From: Halopseudomonas yangmingensis
Lineage (GTDB): Bacteria; Pseudomonadota; Gammaproteobacteria; Pseudomonadales; Pseudomonadaceae
Assembly: GCF_900114825.1 (NCBI RefSeq)
Contig: NZ_FOUI01000004.1
Coordinates: 169,263 to 233,262 of the forward strand
DNA: 64,000 bases
Direction: 5' to 3'
In this document: piece after piece, positions 20,232 to 30,760 of the stretch
How positions within the stretch are numbered: position 1 is the first letter of the stretch
Layout: each line of letters begins with the position of its first letter
Position numbers and translations under genes: made by a program
Notes under the pieces: generated by a model
What the model saw: only the letters and a program-made list of their open reading frames with translations
The model's database searches: none
Told to the model about the DNA's origin: nothing

Positions 20232-21110
20232 TCAGCCTTTGCTTGAGCGTCCGGATGACTGGCTGATGCTGAGCAGGGTGGAGAAGAAAATCAGCAGGGC
20301 GCCGATCCAGGAGGAGAGTCCAGGTACTTCCTGCCAGAGCAGCCAGGCAAACAACCCGGAAAACACAATGGCCAGATAGCTGAACGGGCCTATCTTGCCT
20401 GGCGGCGCCAGGGCGTAAGCGCGGGACATGACCAACTGGCTGGTGGTGGCCACCAGACCGACACCGATCAGCAGCAATACCTGTTCCAGGGTCAGTGGCT
20501 GCCAGGCCCAGATCAACGGGATCGACGACAGCAGCGCGGAAAAACTGGAGAAGTAGAAAACGATGCGGCTGGCTGGCTCGGTATCGCTCATGGCGCGGAT
20601 CGAGACAAAGGCACAGGCCGCCAGCAGACTGGCACCAATACCGATCAACCCCTTGGGATCGAACAATGCACCTGTCGGTTTGGCCACCAGCAACACTCCG
20701 GCGAAGCCGAGCAATACCATAAACATCATGCGCGGGGTCAGGCTCTCGCGCAGCCACCACCATGCCAGTAACGGCGTAAACACCGGAGCGGCGTAAGTGA
20801 ATACCATGGCGTCGGCCAGTGGCAGGTGGGCGATGGCGTAGAAGAAGCAGTACATCGCACCCAGACCATAGAAGGTGCGCAGAAAGTGATTGCCGAGCCG
20901 CTGGGTACGGAACGGCTGGAAACCGCGCAGCAGGATCATCGGCAGAAAGTAGAACACGCCAACCAGATTGCGGAAGAACACCACGGTCTCGTTGTTGACG
21001 CCGCTGGAGACCTCGCGGATCAGCACGCCCATAATGGCGAACAGCAACGCCGACAGGGCTAGCAGCAGGGCGCCCTGTCGGGGGTGGTCGCTGCGCGAGA
21101 GTTCAGCCAT
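20232..21110 (-). CDS. DMT-superfamily (EamA) membrane transporter
   Basis: Inner-membrane transporter of 292 residues with ten predicted helices in two EamA repeats (LLALSALLFAIMGVLIREV; IGIGASLLAACAFVSIRAMS). Likely a metabolite or drug exporter; the substrate cannot be read. Its start overlaps the hflD stop by 8 bases, so it is probably the last gene of the Nudix-mnmA-hflD transcript. Confidence 0.87.
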   Translation of the reverse strand: MAELSRSDHPRQGALLLALSALLFAIMGVLIREVSSGVNNETVVFFRNLVGVFYFLPMILLRGFQPFRTQRLGNHFLRTFYGLGAMYCFFYAIAHLPLADAMVFTYAAPVFTPLLAWWWLRESLTPRMMFMVLLGFAGVLLVAKPTGALFDPKGLIGIGASLLAACAFVSIRAMSDTEPASRIVFYFSSFSALLSSIPLIWAWQPLTLEQVLLLIGVGLVATTSQLVMSRAYALAPPGKIGPFSYLAIVFSGLFAWLLWQEVPGLSSWIGALLIFFSTLLSISQSSGRSSKG

Positions 21111-21723
21111 TCAGCACCGAGCGCACTGCTTCCAGCAGCCGTCGGCGATAGATCAGCAGATGCCAGCGATGCCCACCCAGCTGACGCCAGAGGCGGGCTG
21201 AACGGATGCCGGCCAGCAGCAGACCGCGAATGCGGTTGGCAATGTCCGGCTGTTGCAGGTAGCGCATGTCGCCCTGCACCTGGATGCGCAGCTTGAAAGT
21301 GCTCAGGGTGTCCTGATAGGTGCTGCCCAGGGAAGCCCAGACATTGTCATGCAGTACGCCGAAATGCTCGACCTGGCTCTGCACCTGCTGCAGACGCTGA
21401 CCGAGTACGCTGAGCAGGTCGTCACTTTTGGCCAGTTGCCGCTCCAGCAGCAGCAGACTCATGCTGTAACGCAGCGCGTCACGCTGCAAGGCGGCGCTAT
21501 CGCGCGCCAGCATTGCCTCAAGCGCCTGCAAGCCCTGTCGGATCTGGTGGTGGCTGCCACCGTAGACTGCCAGTGCATCGTCCGGTGAGCGTTCGAGAAT
21601 GCTGTAGACCATGCATGACGCGGGATTTTCTGCCAGCTGTCCGCTGCGCGCCAGCTTGTCCACCAGCACGGCGGCATTGAAGACCCCGCCAAGGGCGAGT
21701 GCCTGCTGTTCCCATTTGGTCAT
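21103..21723 (-). CDS. hflD: High-frequency lysogenisation protein HflD homologue
   Basis: A 206-residue helical membrane-associated protein of the HflD family ([25 protein letters not shown]). In E. coli it binds phage lambda CII; its own role is unclear. The position between mnmA and purB is the conserved one. It overlaps mnmA by the 4-base ATGA, so translation is coupled. Confidence 0.92.
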   Translation of the reverse strand: MTKWEQQALALGGVFNAAVLVDKLARSGQLAENPASCMVYSILERSPDDALAVYGGSHHQIRQGLQALEAMLARDSAALQRDALRYSMSLLLLERQLAKSDDLLSVLGQRLQQVQSQVEHFGVLHDNVWASLGSTYQDTLSTFKLRIQVQGDMRYLQQPDIANRIRGLLLAGIRSARLWRQLGGHRWHLLIYRRRLLEAVRSVLNG

Positions 21724-22850
21724 GCGCAGCTCTCCCGGTTGGCGGCTATGGCGGTTTCAATCACACCGCCACCCAGACAGATGTCGCCGTCATAGAACAC
21801 CACTGACTGGCCGGGTGTGACTGCGCGTTGTGGCTGGTCGAAGCTGACCCGGTAACCGCTGGCGGTACGTTCCAGGGTGCACTGCTGATCGCTCTGCCGG
21901 TAGCGGACCTTGGCGGTCAGGCGGCGTGGTTGAGCCAGTTCGACAGGGTTGACCCACCAGATATGCGAGCACTCGAGTGCCGAGGAAAACAGCCAGGGGT
22001 GCTCGTTGCCCTGGCCAACCACCAGTACGTTGCGCTCAAGGTTCTTGTGCAACACATACCAGGGTTCGTCACTGGCGCCCTGCAGGCCACCGATACCCAG
22101 CCCCTGACGTTGGCCGATGGTGTGGTACATCAGGCCATGGTGGCGGCCGATGACCTTGCCGTCGGTGGTTTCGATATCGCCGGGCTGGGCGGGCAAATAC
22201 TGCTTGAGGAAATCGCTGAAGCGTCGCTCACCGATAAAGCAGATACCGGTGGAGTCCTTCTTTTTTGCCGTGGCCAGCTGGTATTTCTCGGCAATCCGGC
22301 GGACTTCCGGCTTCTCCAGTTCGCCCACCGGAAACAGTGTGCGGGCTATCTGCTCGCCGCTGACCGCATGCAGGAAATAGCTTTGGTCCTTGTTGTTGTC
22401 GATGCCGCGCAGCAGCAGGGTCTGGCCGTCGCGGTCGGTGCGCCGGCAGTAATGTCCGGTGGCAATCAGGTCGGCGCCGAGCATCAGTGCATAGTCGAGG
22501 AACGCCTTGAACTTGATTTCCCGGTTACACAGGATATCCGGATTCGGCGTGCGGCCGGCCTTGTATTCGGCGAGGAAATGCTCGAACACATTGTCCCAGT
22601 ATTCGGCGGCGAAGTTGGCGGTGTGCAGCTTGATGCCGAGACGCTCGGCCACCGCACTGGCGTCGGCCAGATCTGTCATTGCCGTGCAGTATTCGGTGCC
22701 GTCATCCTCGTCCCAGTTCTTCATGAACAGGCCTTCGACCTGATAGCCCTGCTCCAGCAGCAGGGCGGCGGACACCGAGGAGTCGACCCCGCCGGACATA
22801 CCGACGATCACGCGGGTCTGGCTGGGCGGTTGGCTGGCGAATGAACTCAT
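21720..22850 (-). CDS. mnmA: tRNA-specific 2-thiouridylase
   Basis: Adds sulphur to U34 of tRNA-Lys, -Glu and -Gln. The 376-residue protein has the PP-loop ATP motif SGGVDSS (residues 19-25), the catalytic Cys108 (NPDILCNR) and the persulfide Cys204 ([12 protein letters not shown]), then the C-terminal RNA-binding barrels. One base separates it from the Nudix gene upstream. Confidence 0.96.
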   Translation of the reverse strand: MSSFASQPPSQTRVIVGMSGGVDSSVSAALLLEQGYQVEGLFMKNWDEDDGTEYCTAMTDLADASAVAERLGIKLHTANFAAEYWDNVFEHFLAEYKAGRTPNPDILCNREIKFKAFLDYALMLGADLIATGHYCRRTDRDGQTLLLRGIDNNKDQSYFLHAVSGEQIARTLFPVGELEKPEVRRIAEKYQLATAKKKDSTGICFIGERRFSDFLKQYLPAQPGDIETTDGKVIGRHHGLMYHTIGQRQGLGIGGLQGASDEPWYVLHKNLERNVLVVGQGNEHPWLFSSALECSHIWWVNPVELAQPRRLTAKVRYRQSDQQCTLERTASGYRVSFDQPQRAVTPGQSVVFYDGDICLGGGVIETAIAANRESCA

Positions 22851-22851
22851 G

Positions 22852-23286
22852 TCAGCGAATCAGATCCAGTGGGTAGATGGGTTTTTGCAGGTAGTCGTGA
22901 ACGCATTGCAATACTAGCGGGCTGCGCAACGCTGATTGGTGCTCGGCCAGCTCGTCGGGCGTCAGCCACAGAGCTCGAATGATACCACTGTCCAGCGGGT
23001 GATCGGGCAGATGCTGTAGAGGTCGTGCGGCAAAACAGGTTCGATGGTAGGTGACACCATCGGCGCCGCGGAACAGGTATATGCCGACTACGCCGGTCAG
23101 CTCGACCTGCCACCCGGTTTCTTCCAGCACCTCGCGCACGGCGGCCTCGGGCAGGCTTTCATCGGCTTCCAGATGGCCGGCCGGCTGGTTGATCACCCGT
23201 CGGCCGTCACGTAACTCCTCGACCAGCAGAAAGCGGCCATTACGTTCGATCAGTGTGGCCACGGTAACGTGCGGAAGAAAGCGCAA
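22852..23286 (-). CDS. Nudix hydrolase (NudJ-like)
   Basis: Nudix pyrophosphohydrolase of about 144 residues with a complete Nudix box ([20 protein letters not shown]...TGW; the two Glu of the REVLEE core are present). The neighbour mnmA suggests the NudJ group, which removes phosphate from thiamine and nucleotide diphosphates. Start choice: a GTG at 23292 has its only Shine-Dalgarno (GGAG) directly abutting it, while a TTG two codons later (23286) has GGAGG five bases upstream, so I prefer the TTG. It heads the Nudix-mnmA-hflD-DMT transcript. Confidence 0.88.
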   Translation of the reverse strand: MRFLPHVTVATLIERNGRFLLVEELRDGRRVINQPAGHLEADESLPEAAVREVLEETGWQVELTGVVGIYLFRGADGVTYHRTCFAARPLQHLPDHPLDSGIIRALWLTPDELAEHQSALRSPLVLQCVHDYLQKPIYPLDLIR

Positions 23287-23371
23287 GGACACCTCCGGAA
23301 ATGATCTTGATCAGGGTAAAAACGACAATAGTGTGCCATCGTTATCGGCGCTATTGCGAAGCTTGCGGATA

Positions 23372-23398
23372 TGTAGCGGGTATGTAGTGTCACTACAT
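23372..23398. promoter_or_regulatory. Compound TGTAG/CTACA palindrome upstream of icd (site 1)
   Basis: A 17-bp perfect palindrome (23382-23398; TGTAGT-N3-ACTACA core) overlaps a second half-site TGTAGC at 23372. This gives TGTAGC-N14-ACTACA, the same spacing as the aceA element. It lies about 75 bases upstream of the icd -35 box. Confidence 0.55.
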
Positions 23399-23474
23399 TG
23401 TGGCGTACCCATACATGTGGTGCTCGAGTCGTCAATGCCCTGGCTCTTCTACTAAAGTAATAAGGCTACGGGAC

Positions 23475-23503
23475 TTGCCAGCACGATGTTAAGCGGCTAT
23501 TTT
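23475..23503 (+). promoter_or_regulatory. Sigma70-like promoter of icd
   Basis: TTGCCA (23475-23480) and TATTTT (23498-23503) with a 17-base spacer. Transcription would start near 23510, giving a leader of about 147 bases. The 370-base region between the Nudix gene and icd holds no gene; besides this promoter it carries the TGTAG/CTACA sites. Confidence 0.6.
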
Positions 23504-23536
23504 GCATGGCGGAAAAGTCATGAATTCGGGTCTCTC

Positions 23537-23551
23537 TGTAGCAAAACTACA
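23537..23551. promoter_or_regulatory. TGTAGC-N3-ACTACA repeat in the icd leader (site 2)
   Basis: Inverted half-sites with the same N3 spacing as site 1, placed about 30 bases after the predicted transcription start, a position suited to repression. Confidence 0.5.
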
Positions 23552-23656
23552 TGATTTAAGCCTGCATGACCCAGGAATTATCTGGATGCGCGACCGGCGA
23601 TTACCCGTCGCCCATTGCGCTTCTTTCACGACAACGACAAGGTTACGGAGTCAAAC

Positions 23657-24916
23657 ATGGGATACCAAAAGATCCAGGTGCCGGCTGACGGCGACAAAAT
23701 TACCGTCAATGCTGACCTGTCCCTGAATGTGCCCGACAATCCGATCATCCCTTTTATCGAAGGTGACGGCATCGGTGTCGATATCTCCCCGGTGATGATT
23801 GATGTGGTCGACGCCGCGGTTGCCAAGGCGTATGCCGGCAAGCGCAAGATTTCCTGGATGGAAGTTTATGCCGGCGAGAAGGCCACCCAGGTCTATGACC
23901 AGGACACCTGGCTGCCGGAAGAAACCCTGCATGCGGTCAAGGATTATGTAGTGTCCATCAAGGGCCCGCTGACCACGCCGGTAGGTGGTGGTATCCGTTC
24001 GCTGAACGTAGCCCTGCGTCAACAGCTGGATCTGTACGTGTGCCAGCGTCCGGTTCGCTGGTTCGAAGGCGTGCCGAGCCCGGTGAAAAAGCCCGGTGAC
24101 GTTGATATGGTGATCTTCCGCGAAAACTCTGAAGACATCTACGCGGGTGTTGAGTGGAAGGCCGGTTCGCCCGAGGCAGAAAAAATCATCAAGTTCCTCA
24201 CCGAGGAAATGGGCGTCACCAAGATCCGCTTTACCGACATGTGCGGTATCGGCATCAAGCCGGTCTCTGAAGCGGGCACCAAGCGTCTGGTACGCAAGGC
24301 CCTGCAATATGCGGTGGACAACGATCGCAGTTCGGTGACCCTGGTGCACAAGGGCAATATCATGAAGTTCACCGAAGGTGCCTTCAAGGATTGGGGTTAC
24401 GAAATTGCCCGTGACGAGTTCGCTGCCGAGTTGTTGGACGGCGGCCCGTGGATGCAGTTCAAGAACCCGAATACCGGCAAGACCATCGTGGTCAAGGATG
24501 TGATTGCTGACGCCATGCTGCAGCAGATCCTGCTGCGCCCGGCTGAGTACGACGTGATCGCTACCCTGAACCTGAACGGTGACTACCTGTCCGACGCACT
24601 GGCGGCTGAAGTGGGTGGTATTGGTATCGCACCGGGCGCCAACCTGTCCGACGATGTGGCGATGTTCGAAGCGACCCATGGTACTGCACCCAAGTATGCT
24701 GGCCTGGACAAGGTTAACCCGGGTTCGGTGATCCTCTCGGCCGAGATGATGCTGCGTCACATGGGCTGGACCGAGGCGGCGGATCTGATCATCAAGGGTG
24801 TCAACGGCGCTATTGCCAACAAGACTGTAACCTATGACTTTGAGCGCCTGATGGAAGGCGCCAAGCTGCGCAAGTGCTCCGAGTTTGGTCAGGATGTGAT
24901 CGCTGCAATGGGTTGA
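23657..24916 (+). CDS. icd: NADP-dependent isocitrate dehydrogenase
   Basis: TCA-cycle enzyme converting isocitrate to 2-oxoglutarate. The 419-residue protein is of the E. coli Icd type. The substrate-binding and phosphorylatable Ser is Ser115 ([13 protein letters not shown]). The KY pair in [16 protein letters not shown] marks NADP specificity. ACGGAG precedes the ATG at 23657. Regulation by a TGTAGT-type operator is suggested by the upstream sites; AceK-type phosphorylation is possible but no aceK is in the window. A bidirectional terminator follows. Confidence 0.97.
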   Translation: MGYQKIQVPADGDKITVNADLSLNVPDNPIIPFIEGDGIGVDISPVMIDVVDAAVAKAYAGKRKISWMEVYAGEKATQVYDQDTWLPEETLHAVKDYVVSIKGPLTTPVGGGIRSLNVALRQQLDLYVCQRPVRWFEGVPSPVKKPGDVDMVIFRENSEDIYAGVEWKAGSPEAEKIIKFLTEEMGVTKIRFTDMCGIGIKPVSEAGTKRLVRKALQYAVDNDRSSVTLVHKGNIMKFTEGAFKDWGYEIARDEFAAELLDGGPWMQFKNPNTGKTIVVKDVIADAMLQQILLRPAEYDVIATLNLNGDYLSDALAAEVGGIGIAPGANLSDDVAMFEATHGTAPKYAGLDKVNPGSVILSAEMMLRHMGWTEAADLIIKGVNGAIANKTVTYDFERLMEGAKLRKCSEFGQDVIAAMG

Positions 24917-24936
24917 TCCCCGCCAGCAGCATCACA

Positions 24937-24966
24937 CGACAAGGCCGGCATTCGCCGGCCTTGTCG
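24937..24966. terminator. Bidirectional hairpin between icd and cspD
   Basis: A perfect 13-bp stem (24937-24949 with 24954-24966) with an ATTC loop lies between the convergent icd and cspD, followed by TTTG on the plus side. Confidence 0.8.
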
Positions 24967-24991
24967 TTTGTGCGAGAATTGCCTTGCTGGC

Positions 24992-25225
24992 TCAGAATTC
25001 GCTGCTGTTGGTAGCAGCTTGCTCGGCAGATTGGATGTTGACGGCGTGCAGCCCACTGTCGACCTTGACGATTTCAAAGCGGACAGGCTGACCAGCGCGC
25101 AATGTACGATAGCCATCCATCTGGATTGCCGAATAGTGGGCAAACAGATCTTCATTCTGGTCGTCAGCCACAATGAATCCATAGCCTTTGGCATTGTTGA
25201 ACCATTTTACCTTGCCGTTTTTCAT
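24992..25225 (-). CDS. cspD: Cold-shock-like protein CspD
   Basis: A 77-residue single cold-shock domain with both RNA-binding motifs, RNP1 (KGYGFI) and RNP2 (DLFAHYS). The FNNAKGYGFIVADDQNEDLF sequence and the place beside clpS-clpA are typical of CspD, an inhibitor of replication in stationary-phase E. coli and a Lon substrate. It is divergent from clpS. Confidence 0.95.
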   Translation of the reverse strand: MKNGKVKWFNNAKGYGFIVADDQNEDLFAHYSAIQMDGYRTLRAGQPVRFEIVKVDSGLHAVNIQSAEQAATNSSEF

Positions 25226-25434
25226 ACAATATCCTTCTGTAAACTGCCTGATGGCGTGATGGTTTTATGGCGCATCATATGCGCCTTGGGTTGAAATGAC
25301 GAATGAGCGTCTCCATGAACTTGAACAGACTTTTTAACATTGATCGAGAGCAAGTCAAGGTTGCCTGTGCCAAGCTGTGCACTGGTGCACAGTCTGAATC
25401 CGGTGCGGTTTTGTCGGTTTTGCCGCGGCTTGCG

Positions 25435-25758
25435 ATGGGTGAGGATGAGATACCCCAGCATGATCACGATCTTGCCACCGGAACCGTCGAGCCCAGACTG
25501 AAGCCGCCGGCGCGTTACAAGGTAATCATGCTTAACGATGATTACACTCCGATGGATTTTGTTGTCGAAGTACTGGAAGGTTTTTTTTCCATGACCCGTG
25601 AAGCGGCTACACAAGTCATGCTCAGGGTCCATACTGAAGGTAGAGCGGTCTGCGGCATTTACAGCAAGGACATCGCGGAAACCAAGGCAGCACAGGTAAC
25701 CGACCACGCGCGGGAATGCCAGCATCCGCTGATGTGCCAGATCGAACGGGAAGAGTAA
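25435..25758 (+). CDS. clpS: ClpS adaptor protein
   Basis: N-end-rule adaptor that delivers substrates to ClpAP. The core is intact: [19 protein letters not shown] with the Asn-Asp-Asp pocket and the HTEGRAVCG segment. From the ATG at 25435 the protein has 107 residues, and the distance from Met to LKPP equals that in the 106-residue E. coli ClpS. The frame is open upstream to an ATG at 25303, which would add 44 residues of unusual composition and rare Arg codons. Both starts have weak ribosome-binding sites, so the start is tentative. clpA follows after 31 bases. Confidence 0.9.
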   Translation: MGEDEIPQHDHDLATGTVEPRLKPPARYKVIMLNDDYTPMDFVVEVLEGFFSMTREAATQVMLRVHTEGRAVCGIYSKDIAETKAAQVTDHARECQHPLMCQIEREE

Positions 25759-25789
25759 ACGCAGCGGTACTGCTATGTGAGGTGGCGAC

Positions 25790-28060
25790 ATGCTCAACAG
25801 AGAACTCGAAATTACGCTGAACCTGGCCTTCAAGGACGCGCGCAACAAGCGTCATGAGTTCATGACGGTCGAGCATTTGCTGCTGGCGCTGCTGGATAAC
25901 CAGTCGGCCTTGGCGGTACTGCGAGCCTGCGGTGCCGACCTGGCACGGTTGCGCCGGGAATTGACCGAATTTATTGACTCGACCACACCGCTGATACCGG
26001 TGCATGACGGCGATCGTGAAACCCAGCCAACTCTGGGCTTTCAGCGGGTTCTGCAACGTGCTGTTTTTCATGTGCAGAGTTCCGGCAAGAACGAAGTCAG
26101 CGGTGCCAATGTGCTGGTGGCGATTTTCAGCGAGCAGGAAAGTCAGGCGGTGTTCTTTTTGCGTCAGCAGAATATCGCGCGTATCGATGTTGTGAACTTT
26201 ATTTCCCATGGCATTTCCAGGGTTGCCGGGGACAGCGATGCTGCGCCTCAGGCCGGTGCTGAGGGCGCTGATGAGGAGGGCGGGGAAGCCGTTGCCGGAG
26301 CAGACCCGCTTGAAGCTTATGCCACAGACCTTAACGCCGAGGCCCGGCAGGGACGGATTGATCCGCTGATTGGCCGGGCTGACGAGGTGGAGCGGGTCGC
26401 TCAGATACTGGTGCGCCGGCGCAAGAACAACCCCTTGCTGGTAGGTGAGGCCGGGGTCGGCAAGACGGCGATTGCCGAGGGGCTGGCCAAACGCATCGTG
26501 GATGGTGAGGTACCGGAAGTGCTGTCGCAGGCGGTAGTCTACGCGCTGGATCTGGGCGCCTTGCTGGCTGGCACCAAGTACCGCGGCGATTTCGAGAAGC
26601 GACTCAAATCCTTGCTGAAGGCTCTCAAGAAACGCCCGCAAGCCATTCTTTTCATTGATGAGATCCACACCATTATTGGTGCTGGTGCGGCATCTGGTGG
26701 GGTTATGGATGCCTCCAATCTGCTCAAGCCGATGCTCTCTTCGGGTGAAATACGCTGTATAGGCTCCACCACCTTTCAGGAGTTTCGCGGTATTTTCGAG
26801 AAGGATCGCGCGCTGGCACGGCGTTTCCAGAAGGTCGATGTGGTCGAGCCCTCGGTCAGCGATACCATTCAGATCCTGCGTGGCCTCAAGGGGCGCTTTG
26901 AAGAGCATCACCAGATCGCCTATAGCGATGAGGCACTGCGCGCGGCTGCCGAACTGGCAGCACGCTATATCAATGACCGGCATATGCCGGACAAGGCCAT
27001 CGATGTGATTGACGAGGCGGGTGCCTACCAGCGTCTGCTGCCGGAGGAGTTGCGGGTCAAGCAGATCGATGTGGCCGAGATCGAGGCGATAGTGGCGAAG
27101 ATCTCGCGGGTGCCACCCAAGCATGTATCCACCAGTGACAAGCAACTGCTGCGCAACCTCGAGCGTGACCTGAAACTGGTGGTGTTCGGTCAGGATGAAG
27201 CGATCGAGGCGTTGTCGACGGCTATCAAGCTGTCCAGGGCCGGACTCAAGACGGCCGACAAGCCGGTCGGCTCCTTCCTGTTTGCCGGACCTACCGGGGT
27301 CGGCAAGACCGAGGTAACCCGCCAGTTGGCCAAAAGTTTGGGCATCGAGCTGGTGCGCTTCGACATGTCGGAGTACATGGAGAGGCATACCGTGTCACGG
27401 CTGATCGGTGCGCCGCCGGGCTATGTGGGATTTGATCAGGGCGGCCTGTTGACCGAGGCCATCACCAAGAGTCCGCACTGCGTGCTGTTACTGGACGAGA
27501 TCGAGAAGGCCCACCCCGAGGTGTTCAACCTGCTGTTGCAGGTGATGGACCACGGCACCCTGACCGACAACAATGGACGCAAGGCGGATTTCCGCAATGT
27601 GATCATCGTCATGACCACCAATGCCGGTGCTGAAAGCATGAGCCGGGCCTCGATCGGGTTCACCCATCAGGACCACAGCACGGATGGCATGGAAGCGATT
27701 CGCAAGGGTTTCTCGCCGGAGTTCCGCAACCGCCTGGATACGATCATCCAGTTTGGCCGCCTGTCCCACGACAGCATCAAGTTTGTGGTCGACAAGTTTC
27801 TTACTGAACTGCAGGCGCAACTGGAGGACAAGCATGTGCTGCTGGATGTCGACGAGCAGGCGCGCAACTGGCTGGCCGAGCATGGCTATGACCCGCAGAT
27901 GGGCGCGCGGCCAATGGCGCGTCTGATCCAGGACCGTATCAAGCGGCCGCTGGCGGAGATGATCCTGTTCGGCAGTCTGGCGGAGCAGGGCGGCACAGTG
28001 CATGTGAGCCTGCGTGATGATCAACTGGTGCTGGAGTTGCCCGAGGAAGAGCTGGCCTGA
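25790..28060 (+). CDS. clpA: ATP-dependent Clp protease ATPase subunit ClpA
   Basis: Unfoldase of the ClpAP protease, 756 residues, the normal length. An N-domain (1-145) is followed by two AAA+ modules with Walker A loops near residue 220 ([10 protein letters not shown]) and residue 500 (GPTGVGKTE), and Walker B sites ([18 protein letters not shown]). GAGGTG lies before the ATG. It is coupled to clpS. A 13-bp hairpin follows the stop, shared with the convergent xthA. Confidence 0.97.
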   Translation: MLNRELEITLNLAFKDARNKRHEFMTVEHLLLALLDNQSALAVLRACGADLARLRRELTEFIDSTTPLIPVHDGDRETQPTLGFQRVLQRAVFHVQSSGKNEVSGANVLVAIFSEQESQAVFFLRQQNIARIDVVNFISHGISRVAGDSDAAPQAGAEGADEEGGEAVAGADPLEAYATDLNAEARQGRIDPLIGRADEVERVAQILVRRRKNNPLLVGEAGVGKTAIAEGLAKRIVDGEVPEVLSQAVVYALDLGALLAGTKYRGDFEKRLKSLLKALKKRPQAILFIDEIHTIIGAGAASGGVMDASNLLKPMLSSGEIRCIGSTTFQEFRGIFEKDRALARRFQKVDVVEPSVSDTIQILRGLKGRFEEHHQIAYSDEALRAAAELAARYINDRHMPDKAIDVIDEAGAYQRLLPEELRVKQIDVAEIEAIVAKISRVPPKHVSTSDKQLLRNLERDLKLVVFGQDEAIEALSTAIKLSRAGLKTADKPVGSFLFAGPTGVGKTEVTRQLAKSLGIELVRFDMSEYMERHTVSRLIGAPPGYVGFDQGGLLTEAITKSPHCVLLLDEIEKAHPEVFNLLLQVMDHGTLTDNNGRKADFRNVIIVMTTNAGAESMSRASIGFTHQDHSTDGMEAIRKGFSPEFRNRLDTIIQFGRLSHDSIKFVVDKFLTELQAQLEDKHVLLDVDEQARNWLAEHGYDPQMGARPMARLIQDRIKRPLAEMILFGSLAEQGGTVHVSLRDDQLVLELPEEELA

Positions 28061-28063
28061 GCA

Positions 28064-28092
28064 GGCTGCGCCCGTCATTGACGGGCGCAGCC
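28064..28092. terminator. Hairpin between clpA and xthA
   Basis: A perfect 13-bp stem with an ATT loop occupies nearly the whole 36-base gap between two convergent genes. No T-tract on either strand, so its efficiency as an intrinsic terminator is uncertain. Confidence 0.65.
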
Positions 28093-28096
28093 ACTA

Positions 28097-28912
28097 TTAC
28101 AGTTCGAATTCGGCCCACACCGGGGCATGGTCCGAAGGCTTTTCCATGCCGCGAATCTGGTAGTCGATATCGCTGGACACACAGTGCCCAATCAACCCGC
28201 GACTGGCCATGATCAGGTCGATGCGCAGGCCGCGTTTGGGGTGATCCTCGAAACCACGGCTACGGTAGTCGAACCAGCTGAAGCGGTCGGCGCTGTCCGG
28301 GTTGAGGTGACGGAAACTGTCAACCAGCCCCCAGTGCTTCAGGCGTCCAAGCCACTCGCGCTCCTCCGGCAGAAAGCTGCACTTGCCGGTGCGCAGCCAG
28401 CGTTTGGCATTGTCGGGGCCAATGCCGATATCGCTGTCCTCGGGTGAGATGTTCAGGTCACCGATCACCAGCAGCCGCTGCTCTGGCGAGAAGCGGCTTT
28501 CCAGCCAGTCCTGCAAGTCGGCATAGAAGCGTTGCTTGGCCGGGAACTTGATCGGATGGTCACGGCTTTCGCCTTGCGGGAAGTAGCCGTTGATTACCAC
28601 CAGCTCACCGCCGTCGGCGCAGGGAATGTTGGCCGCTATCAGGCGCTTTTGTGCGCTATCGTCATCCCCGGGGAAACCCTTTTGAACCCACAGCGGTGCC
28701 TCACGGGTCAGCAGCGCCACGCCATAATGGCCTTTCTGGCCATGGAAATTGACGTGGTAACCCAGCGCCTCAACCTCCGCCAGCGGGAACTGCGGGTCAT
28801 CCACCTTGGTTTCCTGCAGGCCGATGACATCCGGTGCGTGGCGTTGCACCAGTTCCGACAGTTGATGGGGTCTGGCGCGCAGCCCGTTGATATTGAAAGA
28901 GATAACCTTCAT
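28097..28912 (-). CDS. xthA: Exodeoxyribonuclease III
   Basis: AP endonuclease and 3'-5' exonuclease of base-excision repair, 271 residues. It aligns well with E. coli Xth[22 protein letters not shown] (metal-binding Glu), [27 protein letters not shown] and the terminal KPSDHAPVW catalytic His-Asp. Single gene; upstream lies the divergent tamA. Confidence 0.96.
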   Translation of the reverse strand: MKVISFNINGLRARPHQLSELVQRHAPDVIGLQETKVDDPQFPLAEVEALGYHVNFHGQKGHYGVALLTREAPLWVQKGFPGDDDSAQKRLIAANIPCADGGELVVINGYFPQGESRDHPIKFPAKQRFYADLQDWLESRFSPEQRLLVIGDLNISPEDSDIGIGPDNAKRWLRTGKCSFLPEEREWLGRLKHWGLVDSFRHLNPDSADRFSWFDYRSRGFEDHPKRGLRIDLIMASRGLIGHCVSSDIDYQIRGMEKPSDHAPVWAEFEL

Positions 28913-29050
28913 TGCATGGTTCCGAGTCAGACGGCAAGCCGGTTGTCATGGCTTGCAACATTTGAATTGATCCGTTCAGCGGATGCGAGTCTGCGCATGT
29001 TAGCATCTTGCACAGGATGCGGGCCTTAGGGTCCATGGATAGGGTTGAAC

Positions 29051-30760
29051 ATGACACTGCGACCACTGCTGTTGATCGCCCTGATGGGTACCAGCACCGC
29101 ACTGCAGGCCGCACTTGAAGTGCTGGTCGAGCCGCGTAATGCGAGAGTAAAAAGCAATATCGAGGTGTTTGTCGGGGAACTCAAGGCCGATAACCGCCGT
29201 GATATGTGGCGTCAGGCCCGGCATGCGGTGCGCCAGGCCGAGCAGGCGGCACAGGCGCTGGGTTATTACAACACCCAGGTGCGGCCCAGGGTGGCCGGCA
29301 GTGACGGCGCGCCGGTGCTGCAACTGACAGTTACCCTCGGTGAACCAACCCGGCTGGATCAGGTGGACATCAACTTTGAAGGACCAGGCGCCGGGACCGA
29401 GGCCTTTGACTTGCCGCCCGGCACCCGGTTGCGTCAGGGCGCCATCCTGCATCACGGTCATTACGAAAGCTACAAGACCCTGGTTGCCAATCAGGCGTTG
29501 CGTTACGGCTATTTCTCCGGGCATTTCACCCGCCAGCGTATCGAGGTGGACCCGCAGCGCAACCGTGCCAATCTCGAACTCTTGTACCAGACGGGTGAAC
29601 GCTATCGCCTGGGAGATGTGGTGTTCAGCGAGACGCCGTTCAGCGAACGCCTGCTGCAACGAATGGTCGGCTTCGAATCGGGAGCTCCCTATGATTCTGA
29701 TCAGATAGCCGCCCTCAACCGTGATTTGCTGAATACCGGGTATTTCGAATCGGTTCAGGTATCGGCCCCGGCCCGTCAAGCTGTGGACGGCGTGATTCCG
29801 GTGCAGGCCATGCTGGTCGCACGCAAGCCTCATTCGCTGGGGTTTGGTGGCGGGTTTTCCACGGATGTTGGGCCCCGCGTGCGTGCCAACTGGACCCAGC
29901 ACTGGCTGAATGCCGAGGGGCACTCGCGTGGCGCGGAGTTCGAACTGTCAGCGCCGCGTCAGAAAGTGTCGACCTGGTATCAGCTTCCCCTGAACCCTCC
30001 GCATATCAGCTCCCTGCGGTTTTTTACTGGTCTGCTCAATGAGGATATCGACGATACCGAAAGCCGGGCGCTGACGCTGGGGGCGCAACAACAGAAACGC
30101 CTCGGCTCAGGTTGGGAACGGGTAATAGGCTTGCGCTATGAGCAGGAACGATTCAGCCTGGGCAATACCTCGGGACGGAGTCATTTGCTGATTCCCAGTG
30201 TGGCGTTCCAGCGCACACGCAGCAGTGGCGGTGTGGATCCCAGTCATGGCCACACACTGCTGCTTGAAGTTCAGGGGGCCAAGGAGGGCGTCATATCCGA
30301 TTTTGATTTTGTGCGAGCCAATCTGGCTGCCAAGTTCCTGCATACCTTGCACGAGCGTCACCGCTTGCTGGCCAGAGGCAATGTCGGGGGCATAGCCAGC
30401 AACAGTTTTGCCAAGGTGCCGCCCTCGTTGCGCTTCTTTGCCGGTGGCGACCAGAGTGTGCGGGGTTATGACTACCGAACACTATCGCCAACCGATAGCA
30501 GCGGCGAGCGGGTAGGGGGACGCTATCTGATAGCGGGCAGTCTGGAATACCAGTATGAATTCAAGCCCGGCTGGCGAGCTGCCGGTTTTGTCGATCATGG
30601 CAACGCAGTGGACTCATTGCTGGATGCCCGCAAAACCAGTCTGGGTGTCGGTTTTCGCTGGGTATCACCGGTGGGTCCGATCCGGGTTGATCTGGCTCGT
30701 TCGTTGAGTGATGCCGATGAAGGGTTTCGCATCCACTTCTCGATGGGGCCTGAGCTGTGA
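29051..30760 (+). CDS. tamA: Translocation and assembly module subunit TamA
   Basis: Outer-membrane Omp85-family protein of 569 residues. A signal peptide ends near residue 20 (TSTALQA). Three POTRA domains cover ~21-255 (REAR-type repeats such as AQALGYYNTQV and ALNRDLLNTGYFESV), and a 16-strand barrel follows (GGDQSVRGYDYRTLSP is the conserved barrel-interior loop). With TamB it moves lipids and assembles outer-membrane proteins. The ATG at 29051 is preceded by AGGG. It overlaps tamB by four bases (GTGA). Confidence 0.93.
   Translation: MTLRPLLLIALMGTSTALQAALEVLVEPRNARVKSNIEVFVGELKADNRRDMWRQARHAVRQAEQAAQALGYYNTQVRPRVAGSDGAPVLQLTVTLGEPTRLDQVDINFEGPGAGTEAFDLPPGTRLRQGAILHHGHYESYKTLVANQALRYGYFSGHFTRQRIEVDPQRNRANLELLYQTGERYRLGDVVFSETPFSERLLQRMVGFESGAPYDSDQIAALNRDLLNTGYFESVQVSAPARQAVDGVIPVQAMLVARKPHSLGFGGGFSTDVGPRVRANWTQHWLNAEGHSRGAEFELSAPRQKVSTWYQLPLNPPHISSLRFFTGLLNEDIDDTESRALTLGAQQQKRLGSGWERVIGLRYEQERFSLGNTSGRSHLLIPSVAFQRTRSSGGVDPSHGHTLLLEVQGAKEGVISDFDFVRANLAAKFLHTLHERHRLLARGNVGGIASNSFAKVPPSLRFFAGGDQSVRGYDYRTLSPTDSSGERVGGRYLIAGSLEYQYEFKPGWRAAGFVDHGNAVDSLLDARKTSLGVGFRWVSPVGPIRVDLARSLSDADEGFRIHFSMGPEL

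Noticed and set aside
25622..27388. 588-codon minus-strand frame opposite clpA
   Set aside because: Antisense shadow of ClpA with no family resemblance.
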